A stretch of 64,000 nucleotides of DNA from Aphrophora alni (taxonomy: Eukaryota; Arthropoda; Insecta; Hemiptera; Aphrophoridae), in contig OY740769.1 of NCBI GenBank assembly GCA_963513935.1, positions 109,719,762-109,783,761 on the forward strand, given 5' to 3'. A model generated the notes under the pieces. The model was given only the letters and a program-made list of their open reading frames with translations, searched no databases and was not told the origin of the DNA. Positions 1 to 14,425 of this stretch are shown piece by piece (the stretch's first letter is position 1; every line of letters begins with the position of its first letter). A program made the position numbers and the translations under genes.

Positions 1-2127
1 GGTTCTAAGGAAAACATTTTACTTGGGTCCTTAAAGGCTACATGTTAGCATATTCGTTAAAATCATTTTAAGATAATTAAAATATATATATTTTTTACAG
101 CTACTCCCATTTTGTATATATAGGCCTATATAACCAAAACCAAAAATATTCTCAATATTTTGTTAAAATACCCCCAAAAAAGTTTTATCAAAATCAGTCA
201 ACCGTTTGAATTGAAAAGAACATCATCTACACAGACGACAGACATCATTCCAAAAACCACTTTTTTGCAGATGAGACATAAAAACAGATAATGTCCAGTA
301 AGAACTCTCCATTGCCTTATTTTACCCAAAACATATGTTGAAACTTCATATGTGAGAAACGTAAAGTTAAATTATTTTGCTGTTACAAAAATCATTCTCT
401 ACTCCAAATCTCATCAGGTAAAATAATTTTAATCTGCTAATATTTTTTTAACTCAAAAACTTTTGAAAATAGTAAATGGTGTCAAAATATACCTAATGTT
501 TGGAAAGTCAGATTTTCTATAAATAGTTAGTTGATAGTTGTGGTCTTGAGTTACCGTTCTGCTGCACCTTGCACTGTTAGGAAGTAAAATTACCGGAAGT
601 CGGTGCTATAAACGGTAGAAAGTCCTCGGGATCCATAATGGAAAACGGAGCAATTTCATTGTCACTGTCTCCTGTATTCAAGGAGGGAAGTAATGGTCCA
701 TAATTTCTTGCCCACTATAAAACTTAATTGCGTGATGTTCTTTCTTTGATATTTGTTTAAAAGGTAATAATTTCATACAACAGTTGCCGTCATTCAGGAA
801 TTTGTGTTTTTAGTTTCTGCGCAACCGAAGTCTTCAAATGAGTTCAGAAACTAACTGAAACAACTGAGTGTTGCTAATTTGTGTTTTGTGTGAATTGTGG
901 AGTCGTTGTTTGTTAAAATATCCATTTGTTTATAAATTTATAAACATCTCGTTTGATTTTCTGAAACAAAACAGATTAAAAGTGTGAAACTGTCCATAAT
1001 TTTTTTAGGAGTTCTTTTGAAGATATGCTTAGAAACAATATCTCAAATTTGCGTAGTAAAAGGAAACTTATATGTTGGGTCGAAAAATGTTAAGTTGGTT
1101 CTGAGGTTCTCTCAAATAAATTGTTTTTAAAAATCCGAGATATATCTCACTGTCATCTGTGTAATAACAAATGAATGGACCGATTTTCAGTAAATTTTGT
1201 CTGTGTGTATATTTTATTCATATCTCTAGTTTTTCTTATAATTCTAATTTTTGGGATAGATGACATAAGCTTAAAGACCAAAATCCAGTCTTTCAATTTT
1301 GATTTTTTACGTTTAATAAAGTGCAGAAACTTAACAAATAGTGTTATTAGTCATTTTCCCAAAAATGCCAGTTAAAAAACAAACAGTTTACCCAAATCGT
1401 TATAATTCTGAGGTAAATTATCCAAATTTGCTCTACTGTTTTCCGTCAAATTATGGTAAAGATTAATGTCCCAAACAATTGTGTAAAATTAAAAAAAAAA
1501 AGAAGAAAATTACGGTTCAGGAACAATTTTTATTATTATTTTTTTAAACCAAAGTGGAACTTGACCGCCGTCTTAGTTTATTCAAATACGATTTTCCTTC
1601 AATTAAGACGTGTTTTTAAATAATTTTTGTATTGAATAGACATTTTTTTATGTAGATGACGTATGTTTAGTTTTGTTAACGGGTGTATGAAAATTGTGTG
1701 CATCGTTTATTGTTTATGTTAATGATTAACACACGCATCCATTTATATATATATATATTTAAGTCTTGGCACCAGGATTTGTTTACATTTAATGTTTCTT
1801 TAATAAAATGACTACTGTATAACTATTTTGAAATATCTATTGCATAGTTCAATGTTTGAATATAAATAATTTAACAAATGTAATTAAGTGATTCTATATA
1901 AAAAATAAGATATTTTTTATTATTATTTTTTAGACATTTAAATATAATAATTAAATAAATACCTATGTAATGAAATTGTAAATAACATTTGAGGCGATTT
2001 CTCAAATTAAATTCAAATAATCTCCATCCTCATATGTGTACTAAGGCATACACTTGGACAAGCTCCCTGGCTAGTAAACTACACTGATGTTGTCAGATAT
2101 TGGCTTTTGCCTTTGGTTATTTCATTC

Positions 2128-2165
<38 letters not shown>

Positions 2166-5100
2166 ATGGCTTTCAATTTAAGCTTGACAAAAACTAGTGA
2201 CATTGGTGTCTAGCGTTTTGACGTTTAGAACGGTGGTAAACATGTCTCACATTAAACATGACAAAATTTGAATTAAATTTTAAAATGTTAGTTTTTAAAT
2301 CTCACAATTTGAAACTTAAATCCGGCTTTATACAGTTCAACTAGACTATCCACGAAAGGTAATAATGAATAAGCATGGAACTCAATCATGCATTGGATTT
2401 CCACAAATAAATGTATTTTAAAATTCTCTGTGTCTAAGTTTTATTCAAATTTTGTATAGTTATTTTACAAGTAATACAAGGTTTTGTATAGTAATAAAAA
2501 AAGTTTATACTATCAATCCAAGCATTAATCTAATTACATGCTTTATTATCACTGTAGAATTTTCACTATTGCTTTAATGGTTTTGTACAATTCTTAACAT
2601 TAATAATATCTTATGTAATTCTATTATCTGTCTGGATTACCATTATTAATAATCATTGCTGTAACCCTTAGATCTACATATATTATATTATAATGTTTAC
2701 TCTATGCCAATTGTAGTCTTTGTTTTACTATAATTAAGGCATTGAGATAGAGTAAATATTATATTATATTAATAAACATTGATAATTTCCCTAAACAAAA
2801 TTTAAAAAATATCAATAAAACAGAATAATTATGGTAACATTAAATAACATTATTTCAGTTCAATAATAATTATTTTTTTACTGTAACTATGGTAATGAGA
2901 TTTATTAATTATTCATACAAATTTCACTACATAGATTCATCGATTTTGCAACTTTTTTTACAGTTAACGTTTTCACACAAAATTGACTTTTTATATGGGT
3001 CTATGACTCGACTGGATTACAATTATTAGATTTCTAAATTCTGTCTAGTCAATTGTTTGTAACGTTGTACAGTTTTACACACATTTCAGAAAGTGTTTTT
3101 TTCCAGTCATTAATCAAATTTTCAAGAGATTATCGTATCATAATTCAACTACTTTCTGGATTACCACATTTTAATTTTTACCATCTCATTTCACTATCGC
3201 TTCTTACAGTTAATAATTTTACTAAAAATTGACCTATTGACATTTTATATTGTGCCAGTGATGTAGCTGCATTACCATTATTATAACGTCTTTCACTTAC
3301 GAGAATTAAATATCGTAGTTTTGTTATCGAGGATTTTTTTAAATAGCTTAAAATATATTTTTATTTGTTGTAAACTTCGTTTTGCCGAATTTGAACAGGA
3401 AATCACAACTCAGAATAATATCGCCTGAAAATAACAAACGTCGGAGGACGATATCTACGAGAACAGCGATATTTTTTTTTCCAGGGCCACACCTTAGTGG
3501 TTATCTATTTTTGCCTAATTTAAATCTCCGTAATTACACTGTGACAATTTCTGACTTTTACGTCTAAATTAAATAATAGAACTGCTCTTTTCACTTGAAA
3601 GTAAAACGCCTCCATTAAATAAACAAAGTGCTATCGCCTTTCAATATCTTGTCATTTTACTGATTGTTAAAAAAATGATTGAGCTAAGTTGTCCTGCAGA
3701 CGAGCGACACTTTCTCTTCCGCTATAAAACTACAATTTCATTAACTTTTTCTTTATTCATATTTACACGGAAAAGTTCAATCAAATCATATGTAGTCTAC
3801 TAGAAGGACATTGTTAAGCTTTCATGGCGCACAGCGATCATAAACCCTATTTGATCAGCTGATCGCTAATAACCTGATCAAGAGTTCTTGTTTTTCATTT
3901 TATTACGAGCGATTTAAAGATATGTAGTCAACCTCAAGGAAATTATTGTACCTGAAGAAAAAAAAAGTAGAAAACAGTTCCAGTAAACATACGTCAAAAA
4001 AACTTCTTTGTCTGTCTATCATTCTGTTTGTAATTTGTCTAAGAAAAATTAAAATTTTCGAAATGTATAAGCGTTAAATTTTGAAATGTCAAGATTTAAT
4101 GTAGGCTACGTGTTTTTTCGGCAATCTTTGACCTGTATGTTTAAAACTAAAACGTTGTTTTATACATACAAAATGGAATCAGTTTACAATTTGCAATGTC
4201 AATTTTCTCGTAAATCATTAGTTCACAACGGCAATGTTTGCCTTCAAATGTTGAACATTATTACTATCACACCCTTCCTTATTTAACAATGGGTGAATTA
4301 CATGTTACTCCTAATGAGTAATTAAAGCATTGTACGAGGAGGTACATGTTGATAAGGCAGGAGTAAACGAGTTATTGACAAAGTTAATATAAAATAGTTA
4401 ACAACGAAATCCAGACTTTACCAGTTATTCCCTATTATTATTGGTTGAATTGCGTATTGCACTTTATGGATAAAGGAAGGGCAGTATCAATTAAAGTAAT
4501 TTTTGAAAAAACAGAAATTATCAGAATTTCAAAAATATATTTTGTCTTTACAAAAATATTTTTGGATTCAGAATATCTTTTTCATTTGAATTTACCCTAA
4601 TTCAACTCTTCTTTTATTCAAAAAGAAATGTATAAAGAAAAATAAGAAGGAATAACTAGTATTAACTTATAAGTTTTTTTAGTTAATTACCTAGAAACCG
4701 TTTCTAATTTTTTTGTTAAGTACTTGGTTACCTTTGATCTAAAATAAAAATAAACATATAATTTTGTTTAGCATGAAAAGGCAAAAACCTTGATCAATTG
4801 TAATGATTTTTTAAACCTACTGTGTTAGAAACGTTCGACATTATTAATTTTTAAACATGTATTGTAATGTTTTGGTTTTTTGTATATTGATAAGATTATA
4901 TTCAAGTTACCAATACAAAATCTAGACTCAATAACTCATCCATTTCCAAAGTTAAATATGTTGTTATAAATAGTTACGGACAGTGCAACAGAAGTAAAAC
5001 GAAAAGTTTTCAGATATATTTGTAGAACTCTTTCTCTATTTTTCAGATATAATCACTTTCTAAAATTTAATGACATATTTTTGATTCACCCTGTATACAT

Positions 5101-8100
5101 TTATAAACTCACCGTTACCAAGGTAGCTGGATTTATTTGACCTTGAGTAATGTAAAAAGACTTCACAAAGCGATGTTTGCTTTAATTTTAAAAATGTCAA
5201 ACAATTTGAGTAGAATAATTGTAAGTTGAGGAACCATACATAATATTAAGTATAATAGACGAAACAACTTCGATAACATTGACAATATTAAAACAGGATT
5301 TTTCTTACTTTGCTACAATAATTGTTTAAAATAAATATTGATTTCATAATGGGATAAATAGAATGGATGATGGGGTAGCCTATATAAACCGATTACAAAT
5401 TTGATACGGCTATCGGCGGATTGGAGAGATTGGAGTGAAATTTCGAACAGCATCTTTAACTCACCGTGAAATCTGTCTGAGAGTGGTTATTGAAAAGTCC
5501 CACGAAGAAATTCATCTCTAAATGAAATGGCTTACTTTCGATCCACGAACGTGTTTTTCACTTCAGAATGGTTTTTTTTATTGTAGAGAATTGGATTATT
5601 AGCTAATTGTATTTAATCTTGTTTATTAAGGTAAAATCAAGTACAAAGCAACTATGTCAACGATTGTTGACATTCTAGTTCAGTTAATGGCGAACGAATA
5701 AATATGTTTTGCATTATAACGCTAGATCTCAATTTAGTGTATTTATTGTCTGTGTTTGTTACTGAAGGTCATATTTTTAATGAATTTCAATAGAAAGTAT
5801 TAGTTTGTGAACTTTTGCGATTGGACTCAGCTCAGTCCCAGAGATGTAGAATGTGTACCGATGTAGACATCTAGAAGTTTAAAAAAAAAATTCCACACTA
5901 CCCGATGAATTTTTTATCAGACTTTGTTCAAATTTGGTAGTCGGGTAATTTTGAGATTATCTTGCACAAGTTGCCCATTTTGTTAACCCATATGTAAAAA
6001 TTCATGATATATGCTAACTTGATCGTTGTAACCAATTATAACATTCTACAAGTTTCAAAATGAAGACCATTTAAATAGATTTAACTCGGTGTTGCAAACA
6101 TTTGACTAAAAAACGTATACATTTTGTCAAAGTGTGTAGGACGTGATTCGAGTCCCATATGGTAAATTAATCAAAATTTACATTATAGCCTAGACATGAC
6201 TTTCCTAATTGTAAACATGAATAGTGACTACACTGGAATAAATCGAAAAAAAAATTGTTTAGGATGGTAAAAAGTAGTACAAATCAACGTCGAGTGTTAA
6301 TTGTTGAGTTTTCTGTTTGATTGTTCTCTACAATTATAGCGTTATTTCTCTCCAACAAAATCCATTAAACTCATGGCAACACTATGTAGACCTCTTTTGA
6401 GATTGTGATCCACATTGCCACAATAGAAATTTTTGATACCAGAAGGAATATTATAAACCAAAAGAAATTTGTACTTTCTAATTACACATACATAGAGTAT
6501 AGGAGATGGGTAAAATATTGGGTGGGACAAGAGACATTAGAACTGCATATGCAATCGTCCTGCCTACTGTACACCTGTTTGTGTGTCTGACCGAAACTGC
6601 TGATTAAGAAGTCCTTGAATAATTACTTATTTTTCATCCAGGTTTAAAATTAACTACCCCAAAACTTAGTTATTTGTAAAATATGACACAATATAAGGTT
6701 TCTTTGACTACAAATAAAGGAAATATGTACAGTATTTAGCTGTTATTGCAAAATGTCTTCCCTTCATTTCATTGGACTTAAAAATTGCATCATATAATTG
6801 CGATTAGCAATAAAGTGCATTAAATAACAGGGAGGGTGGTTATATATAAAATTTGTTAGTTAATTAATTGTAAAACTTAAATGTGAAGAAAATAATAAAT
6901 AGCATATCATTAAGTGGTGGGGGATAAATTGAGGTTGGTAATACAAACAGGCTCAAAATCTTTGACAATAAGAATGGTGCCAAATAAAAATAAAGTTTAT
7001 CTAAAGATTAAAAAAACAAATTTGAATACAGCTGGAGGTTAGAAAATATGTCACAATTAAAAGAGTTGTTTCCAAAATAATCACTCATTGTCAAACAATA
7101 TATATATTGTCCTCCTCTGGCGGAAATTTAATTATACTGCTTTGAAATAATAACTAGGTTGGATCTTTTCTCCAAAATTAATACAGCAAAACTCTTTCCT
7201 CTGCTGAGTGTTTTCGTTCCGTGTTGTTTCTAAAAGTATAATATTGTTTCAAAATTATACATTAAAACTGGGAGAAGTTACCAAACACTCTTACTATCTA
7301 TCAAAGTAATTAGAATTCTGTAATATTTACAGACACATCCCAATTTTGAGATATATTCAGATGTATGATATAGAACACCATCTATGAACCAATAGCAGAC
7401 GTTTTGTTTGGACGTTCCTATTGATCAGAACTCTTATAAGGTAAACTAGCAGTGTAAAGTGTGGATTCTTTTCGACCAGGAAGGTTTTCGGTTTAAAACC
7501 GAGTCTGACCAGTACTGTACCTTTGGTAATTTAGCATGAGGGCGTAGGTAAACCTTGCTTTTTAAATAAAAAATATACTCGTATGTTTTCAATAAAATGA
7601 TATGTACTAATGTATTGAACGTCAAAAACTTTTGCAGCTGGCAGATTAATTACTGGTAAAAATCATGTAACAAGAATTTGTGACATATATTTGATACTTT
7701 GATCTAATAGATACTTCTTTTTTTTATATTGTAAACCATATATTTGGGTGCAGATTTCAAAGCTGCACAAAATGAGCTATTGTAACGTAGATCTTTTATT
7801 TTGTATGAACTATTATCACAAAACCTTTTTCAGAAATTTTAGTTTTTGCCATTTTCTTTGGATTAGCAAACTATTTTTATAATTAACGAACTCTTCCCAA
7901 GGCCGAAAAAGTATCCTTTAAACTAAATTTGTGTAAAATCGTTAAAAAAAAAAAAAAATGTACTCTGGAAAGTTTATAAATACCTATGATCTAAAAATAG
8001 TTCCAAAATTATTCGTAGAATCAATTATTCACCAATTTCAGCGTTTCCGAATTTTTATATTGAACCTTAACTTTTTTTTTATCGCCTATTTATTTAGTTT

Positions 8101-9589
8101 ATAATAAACACTTCGTTGAAGATATGGAAAAATTAAGTGGAACTTGGTTATGATTTTGAAATGTTGATATAATAACATTTTTTGAATGCATATTTTTCAA
8201 ACTTTTAATATAGTAACCGTAGTATTAAACAAACAAATTAATCGTTTTGTAGAGTTGTGTTTTTAATAAAAAATACGCAACCATTGCTGCATTACGTGGT
8301 CTTCATAAAGTTAGGACGGTGAAGTTTTATCTGGGCTGTCCTTCAATGCCATGGGATTGGTGTTCTAACAATAATTATCTGAATTGATACACAACACGTG
8401 TTAGTGTTGACATGCGGGTAATTCAAGTGTCAAGGGAATGCCCAATTACACGGTTTGCCTTTCACTCCATCTTCCTTCATGTTCATGGTCACTTGCACCG
8501 TGGTAATCGTACTTTCTTTTCGATCAATCTTTGTTCTTTCGTTTGTGGTGGAAATTCTAAAATGTATGTCGTCCGTTAATAATTGACAGCATATATTTTT
8601 GTAGACATTGCAATGGTTTGCTCATTACAATAAGCTTTTTTTATTTGTGTAGGTATTTCTATTAGATACTCTACTTAATGGATTTAAATAAAAACTGAAC
8701 ACAATGAAGGCATGCCAAGTAAAATATTATTGCTTATTATTAATTTATGACATTAAAAGTTAAATGTGCTAGAAAATTTCATTAAAATACAAATTTGCGT
8801 TATTAACTAAATAAAAAATTCATAAGATTAACTGGGAAAACAATGATTACTCGTACCCGCAGTTTATTAGGACACCTTCAAACTAAATTGAAGGCAATTT
8901 TTTATATATACATATTGATAATCATGCTATTATTCTAACTAAATAAAAAACGCAGTAGTTTTCAATAAATGTCTTCTACTGTTTTGTCTAATAAATATCC
9001 TATAGTTTCTGCTGTGTCTCTGGCAAATTGCTTTCAGAAAATTGTACAATAACGAGTGTTTTCTCGAACTATTGCATTATTGAAGTAACAAACAAGAAAA
9101 CAAACCACGAGGGATAAAGAAACCCTCTAATTATTAGGATAATATTTAGGCGCGAGGAAAGAGTTCGACTTTGTCTAATACCTGAATATAGGATTAAAAA
9201 TTATTTCGGTCCTTGGTTGATAATTTTAAATCTTAGATCTTCTCCCTTTAAATACGCGTTTCAGGTATAAAAAGGAGTTTACATATTGATTAAAATAAAA
9301 ATAATATTTAATTTCTGGTTTAGAAAGTGCGTAAAAATAAAGAAAAATTTCAAACAATTTGTTGCTAGAATAGATAACTATAAATAAAATGAACTAAAAA
9401 CAAAATTATAAGCTACCATTATCTCCTCCGTGGCAGAAAAGTAGGCAACCATATATGCACGTAAAATGATTTGATTCTTTTGGCCTCTCGATACAAAATG
9501 TAATATAATATTAAATGTAACACATATTTACAAAATTATGTATTGTTAGTGTGATATGGGGATGAAATACACTGTGACATCATGAAATC
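1..9589. other. Intergenic AT-rich region, no supportable gene
   Basis: No reading frame here looks like a conserved protein; the few short open frames of about 60 codons have no domain, signal peptide or splice context. The left edge (about 1-250) contains a GGGTCCTTAAAGGCTA block that recurs inverted near 28.84 kb, followed by a phrase typical of dispersed insect repeats (about 190-245, near ATCAAAATCAGTCAACCG). A poly-T tract lies at about 2130-2160. Otherwise I see only AT-rich non-coding sequence. Confidence 0.6.
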
Positions 9590-10150
9590 TATGTGTGCCT
9601 CTACATCTACTCAACTGGGGAATTCTCGATTATAGACGCACCTCTAGACCCAAATCCTTTAGGAAATGTAGCATAAAAAGAGAGGTCAAAAATGGATATC
9701 CCCTCCTTCTTTTGTGCATCAGTGTACCCTTTTCGACTAATATATTATTTAGGATCTCCTCTCCTTCTTGGCAGAATTTGCAGGTTCCATTATTCTTTAT
9801 TCCAATCCTTCTAAAGTGTTTCCAGAATCTGTAATATCCCAATTTGAACCCTGTCAATGTTTTAAACTTATATATACACAGCCTAATGTATGCGCTTGAT
9901 ATTCTCCTGTAGTAATATCCCAGGAGGTTTTTAGCATGTCTTAGTCAACGTATTCTTTCCTATAAGATTGTTCTCTCGGCCTCTTATCCAATGCCACAAT
10001 ATGGTTCTGGCTCTGTGAGAGGAGTACTGGCCTCCATTCTCTAAGTTTGTCTACACATTCTGCTCCCTACACCCTGTCATATAGTCGTTTACCTATTTTG
10101 TTGTTTTTGCCTACTTCGTTGTGTATTCCTAGACAGTATCATACCATCTT
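9590..10150 (-). mobile_element. Decayed LINE 3' end (RNase H tail and zinc-knuckle-like C-terminus, R1/LOA-like)
   Basis: Read on the minus strand, the region translates, with frameshifts and stops, into the end of a non-LTR retrotransposon polyprotein. Around 10090-10140 there is a segment resembling the RNase H motif WVPGH-x-G-x-x-GN (seen as WIPRHNEVGKNN). At 9630-9857 a frame reads RFWKHFRRIGIKNNGTCKFC followed by QEGEEILNNIL, matching the usual C-terminal pattern (C-x2-C, then E-x-E-x3-H-x-L) of R1/LOA/Jockey-type elements, with the histidine replaced by asparagine. Several stops between these blocks show that it is dead. The clade is uncertain; identity as a LINE tail is fairly secure. 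Confidence 0.6.
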
Positions 10151-11145
10151 TAAGCTGATGGATATAAATATGTATCCATGGTAATTTTACACATACAGTA
10201 GCCTACATATTACTTCTGATTATAGTTTAGTAAAATCGATTAAATAATTATAATGCAAACTGTCTAATGCATTTGTTATGCAATTTTTGTTAACTCTCAA
10301 CTGAAAGTATTCCCCATCGTCTCAAAAGTTTTGTTTTAAAATCAATGATTTTGAAACCTTACTATTAGGGTTAAATGACCAGCTAATTTCATTTACAATT
10401 TTAGAAAGGCAACTGTTTCAATAACTTTAAAAATCAAAGTGTGTGTTTGAATGTAGGTATCTTAGAATATTTGTTTAGCAATGATGAAAAAAAAAAAAAA
10501 AAAAAAGTAGTTCTATTCAAACCGTTTATTAAAGTGTATTATCAAATAATGATATAATTTTGATCGTTAACTTATAGTTTGGATAATTATGTTATATGAA
10601 ATGTAAAATATGAAAAAAATGACCCAATCATGAAATGATTATGATTCTAACTGTAATTACTCTTCATCCAACCTTTTAATGTAATCATACTTCTAATTTA
10701 TAAAAACTTTTAAATGAAAAACTTTGAACATCTTTTTATAAAAAAACATGAGGCTCGAAAAACAGGCTGTGTTGTTGTCATATTCAATGTTTCATTTCCA
10801 TGAAAACGCATATTACTAAGCAGGAGATTTAGGGAAGCAGTTGATTAAAAAACTTGTAGAATTTGTGATGATTCAATTAGATAAATAATTTCGTGATTTA
10901 AAAATTAGCTTTGTTAATGTGATAAATATAATTAAGCTGAAACGTTTTTGAAGTTTTTTTTTATTATTATTTTTTTTTTTTTATTTTTTTTTTTACAAGT
11001 ATGTGATTTCTTAATTGTTAAAATTTAAATTTCATTAGATGACTATTTAAAAAATTAAAAGGTAATGCTTAACAAGTTGCATACAGAAAATGAATCATGG
11101 GTTAAGATATGATTAAAACATACACCAATATTATATATGAACAAT
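10151..11145. other. Intergenic, AT-rich, nothing recognisable
   Basis: No gene seen. The stretch contains short poly-A and poly-T tracts (about 10486-10506 and 10955-10995) and ends at the presumed polyadenylation region of CP1. Confidence 0.5.
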
Positions 11146-11151
11146 TTTATT
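11146..11151 (-). terminator. AATAAA polyadenylation signal of CP1
   Basis: On the minus strand a canonical AATAAA (GCAATAAAATTG context) lies about 77 nt past the TAA stop of CP1. It is the first clear AATAAA downstream; an ATTTATT-rich stretch lies nearer the stop. Confidence 0.5.
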
Positions 11152-11227
11152 GCCCAGATGCTATATTATGTAAATTTCTACCATTTTTGTCTAAAATAAA
11201 TTTGTTCTAAAATTGTTTGTTCATTAT

Positions 11228-11997
11228 TTATGGGTGTCCATAAGCAAGAGAAGGTGCAGGAGCAGAAGGAGCGTAGGATGACTGGTAAGAAGAAGCTGCT
11301 GGTTGGTAGGCGGGGAGACGTGGTGCGGGTGAAGGAGCGGGAACTCTAGTGGTGTAGGTAGCAGTGCTGACTGGAGCTTGTACGGCAACTGGAGCGGCTA
11401 CAGCAACTGTGACTCTTTGAGGTGCTGGTGGATGTGTTCCGGGTTGACGAGAGACAACAGCGTTGAAACCGTTGATGGGGTCAGATGTATAGTCCACTTG
11501 ACGGCGGGAACCATCAGGCTCGTTGAGACTGTATGTACCTTGAACTATATCACCATGTCTGCTTTCGTGCTGTGCCTTGATATCACCGGTTTGTGGGTCG
11601 TGGACGTTATAAGCAAAGCTGTACTCTGGGTGTGGATCGTACTCATCAACTCTTACTGCAGGAGCAGCAGCTACTACTGGAACATGAGCGCCGGAGAGGA
11701 TGCCTCCTTTAGCAACTGCCACCAATGCGAGGAAAACAACAATCTGAAATCGCAAATTTCATTTAACCAGTGGAAAAGTTTAATGTAATCAACTGATAGT
11801 GTCTATACCCTACATACTTTTTTCTATCAAGAAAAAGCCTTAGAAATATTTGATGTTCACATAATTTTAAAATAATTCAGTTTTTAAAATTTGAATAGCG
11901 TTAAATTTTGGTTTTTATTAATACAGAGTCACCAGGACTACAGACAAACCTCTATTGCTAATTGAAAAGTGTCAAAGAATAAAATCACCTTAGTCTA

Positions 11998-12061
<64 letters not shown>

Positions 12062-13713
12062 TGTTTTATGAATATAAAGCTGTAGGCACAGAAGTCAATT
12101 TGTTTTTATAAAGGAGGTTTATCTGTGCTAATTCTATTTATATAATAATTTTGAAATGAATTTCATGTAGAGCGGCTATTGGTTCATGGCAGAACTTTTG
12201 GATTTACACACGGTATCTTGTAAATAGTGTCTATGTTTTAAATGTAAATCTGTTTCAATTACCGACTCTTAGCGTACACATTTCTTGTTCCTTTTTATTA
12301 GAACAACATAAAACAGGTCTTGTTTAAAGTTCTGAGCTTATACCTAGTTTATTTTGGAGGGAGAACTACAGGTATTGATAGAAAAATATACATCATACTT
12401 AAAAGTCATACTCCGTTAGCCTCCGTTTTTTAATTGACGTTCTGTTATATTTATTTATTTTTATATTTATGTACAAAGGCGACACTCTCGTGCACATCCA
12501 TTTGGAAACCGAGTTTCATCAAAAATAGCATTTCGATATTTTACTTCTAATCAGAATAACTTAGAACTTAGAATAACTTTATTTTACTTGGTTAAAAAAT
12601 AAAGACAGAATCGTGTTTAGTTTTGTATATAACCATTAATTTTACGTACAAAGTATGTAAACCAGATGTAGATTCATGATATGATTTAATGCTCAGAAGT
12701 TAAAGGCTCTAGTGGTGCCAACTAGCGGCACACTTCTGGTAACTACAAAGTACCGTACTAAAACTCTCTGAACTAAACCCACAAAACTACAACTGTTCAA
12801 CCCACATTGAAGCCTCACTTTATGGTACACTATGATACTTCTTATCTATATATTTAAACGTCCAAACCCACTGGTTGATCACGAAATCTCTGGATCCAAG
12901 AAGCCTAAAGCTTTGAATTTATTGAACATGGTTTGGGGTAGGTCTGTAGACGCGTACTAAGAAATTGTTTGAACATTTTTCACTCCAAGGGTGTTTTTTT
13001 ACCACTAAAGTATATCTCTGGATCCAAGAAGCCTAGAGCTATGCATTTTTTAAAAACATGGTTTTGGGGTGTGTCTATAGACTCGTACTAAGAAAGGGTT
13101 TTGAAAATGTTCCATTCTAAGGGTGTTTTTTACCCCTAAAACAAGTATCATATCTTTGTTATTTATGGCTCGATTTTGATCAAAATTTGTGTGTTGACAT
13201 ATTTTTGCATAATTTATTTTTATAACACCACCATTATGGTTGTGCTAAAAGATACATTTCTTTATAAAACTATCTCTACAAATCCGTCTTTATTTCTTTT
13301 TCATTATATATTTTACTGAATGTTTATTGTTGCAACAATTAATCTATGTTAAGAATGTAAAATTATGCTATATAATCCTAGTTAAACTTATGTTCGTTTT
13401 TGGAAACATTGTAAAATTCGTAAACCATGTGAAAAAGGCATCATTTTAAGTGCCTGTACGCCCTTATCACGTGCTCAAGTCTTTGATAAAATCTTTTATT
13501 TGGTTGTATGCATGTATTTTTTCATAATTATCATCTTTTTTCTCAAAATTTGTCCTATTCTCTTTTAGTTTGTTTGAAGTTTATGACTTGTAGTTCATTT
13601 GCTTTTAAAATATTTGAAGAATCATTCCCAAAAATTACGACGTTACCATGTTTAAAAAATTTGATTTCTACGTTTGAAAGACTAGAAAAACATACTAAAT
13701 TTGAAAGTAGGCC

Positions 13714-13771
<58 letters not shown>

Positions 13772-14359
13772 TGAAGGAAACATTAAATAAAGAATATTAA
13801 TTGACATATCCAATGTATTTCAATAACGATGTTTTTTATCTCATTATAGGTTATGTTTCGTCTCCAAATTTTGTATAGAAACAGTGAGTTGGAATCTTTT
13901 ATTAAATTACTTAGCATGGTAATTCTGAATAGAATAAAAATTGAATACAAATTCTCACAAATTGTACGTTTATTTATTCAAACACGTTTCAACGACAAAG
14001 TCGCTATTTTCAGTGTTCACGAGCTACTAACTATGTATAACACTACTATAACATACTAAACTATATACTACAACTAATGGTAATTATGGTATGGAGATTG
14101 AAAAGTGTGACTATTTTTTATCACAGTTAAACAAAAAACAAAACAAAACTAACGGGAAAAGACATAACGGATGATTCATTGTTGATGTTTTCGTTTCTTG
14201 AGCATAGAAAATTAATTTCTGCTGCGAGTGTACAGGAGAACATTTAAAACTTATATTTCCAGTAATTTATTATTTACTGTTTTGCAAAAATTAATATATA
14301 AAATAAATTTAATCGACATTAATGTGATTAAAGGATTGTTTACTTACTTTGCTATCCAT
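11228..14359 (-). CDS. CP1: RR-2 cuticular protein, 175 aa, two exons
   Basis: Secreted structural protein of the insect cuticle, expected to bind chitin through its RR-2 Rebers-Riddiford domain. The CDS is a join: exon 1 is 14348-14359 (M-D-S-K, context CCACCATGG, donor GTAAGT) and exon 2 is 11228-11743 after a TTTCAG acceptor, phase 0, intron about 2.6 kb. Exon 2 has no in-frame ATG at its start, so the upstream microexon is needed. The predicted signal peptide is residues 1-17 ([13 protein letters not shown] core). The RR-2 domain spans about 38-102: [31 protein letters not shown], then [15 protein letters not shown]. The tail (about 103-175) is rich in Ala, Pro, Ser and Tyr. It is the most diverged of the long members, with a His in SRHGD where the others have Asp. 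The RR-2 call is very secure; the exon 1 choice is strong but unproven. Confidence 0.9.
12001..12058. repeat. (TA)n microsatellite in CP1 intron
   Basis: An uninterrupted TA dinucleotide run of about 57 bp within the CP1 intron. Confidence 0.95.
12886..13140. repeat. Tandem duplication, about 128-bp unit, in CP1 intron
   Basis: Two diverged copies begin at 12886 and 13014, each starting ATCTCTGGATCCAAGAAGCC and sharing a GGTTT-rich middle, a TCTRTAGAC block and an AAGGGTGTTTTTTACC block. Confidence 0.75.
13717..13769. repeat. (AT)n microsatellite in CP1 intron
   Basis: An uninterrupted AT run of about 53 bp. A short open frame running into it is an artefact of the repeat. Confidence 0.95.
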
Positions 14360-14385
14360 GGTGGTAGATATCCGAAGCTTAGAAC

Positions 14386-14425
14386 TGAGTTGAATGAATC
14401 ATTAAGGAGACATCCAGGCTTTATA
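14386..14425 (-). promoter_or_regulatory. CP1 core promoter (TATA box and initiator)
   Basis: On the minus strand TATAAAGCC (14425-14417) is followed by a TCATT initiator-like pentamer with its A at 14395, 30 nt downstream, and by a TCAGT with its A at 14386. The ATG of the microexon follows about 30 nt further on. Spacing and motif order match the other genes of the cluster. Confidence 0.65.

Noticed and set aside
6130..6165. GATTCGAGTCCC resembling a tRNA B box
   Set aside because: No A box or cloverleaf could be formed from the flanking sequence.
11744..11755. Start of CP1 directly at exon 2 (a TTG in front of the signal peptide)
   Set aside because: The sequence there is a TTTCAG splice acceptor, and a proper ATG microexon with GTAAGT donor, TATA box and initiator lies at 14348-14425.
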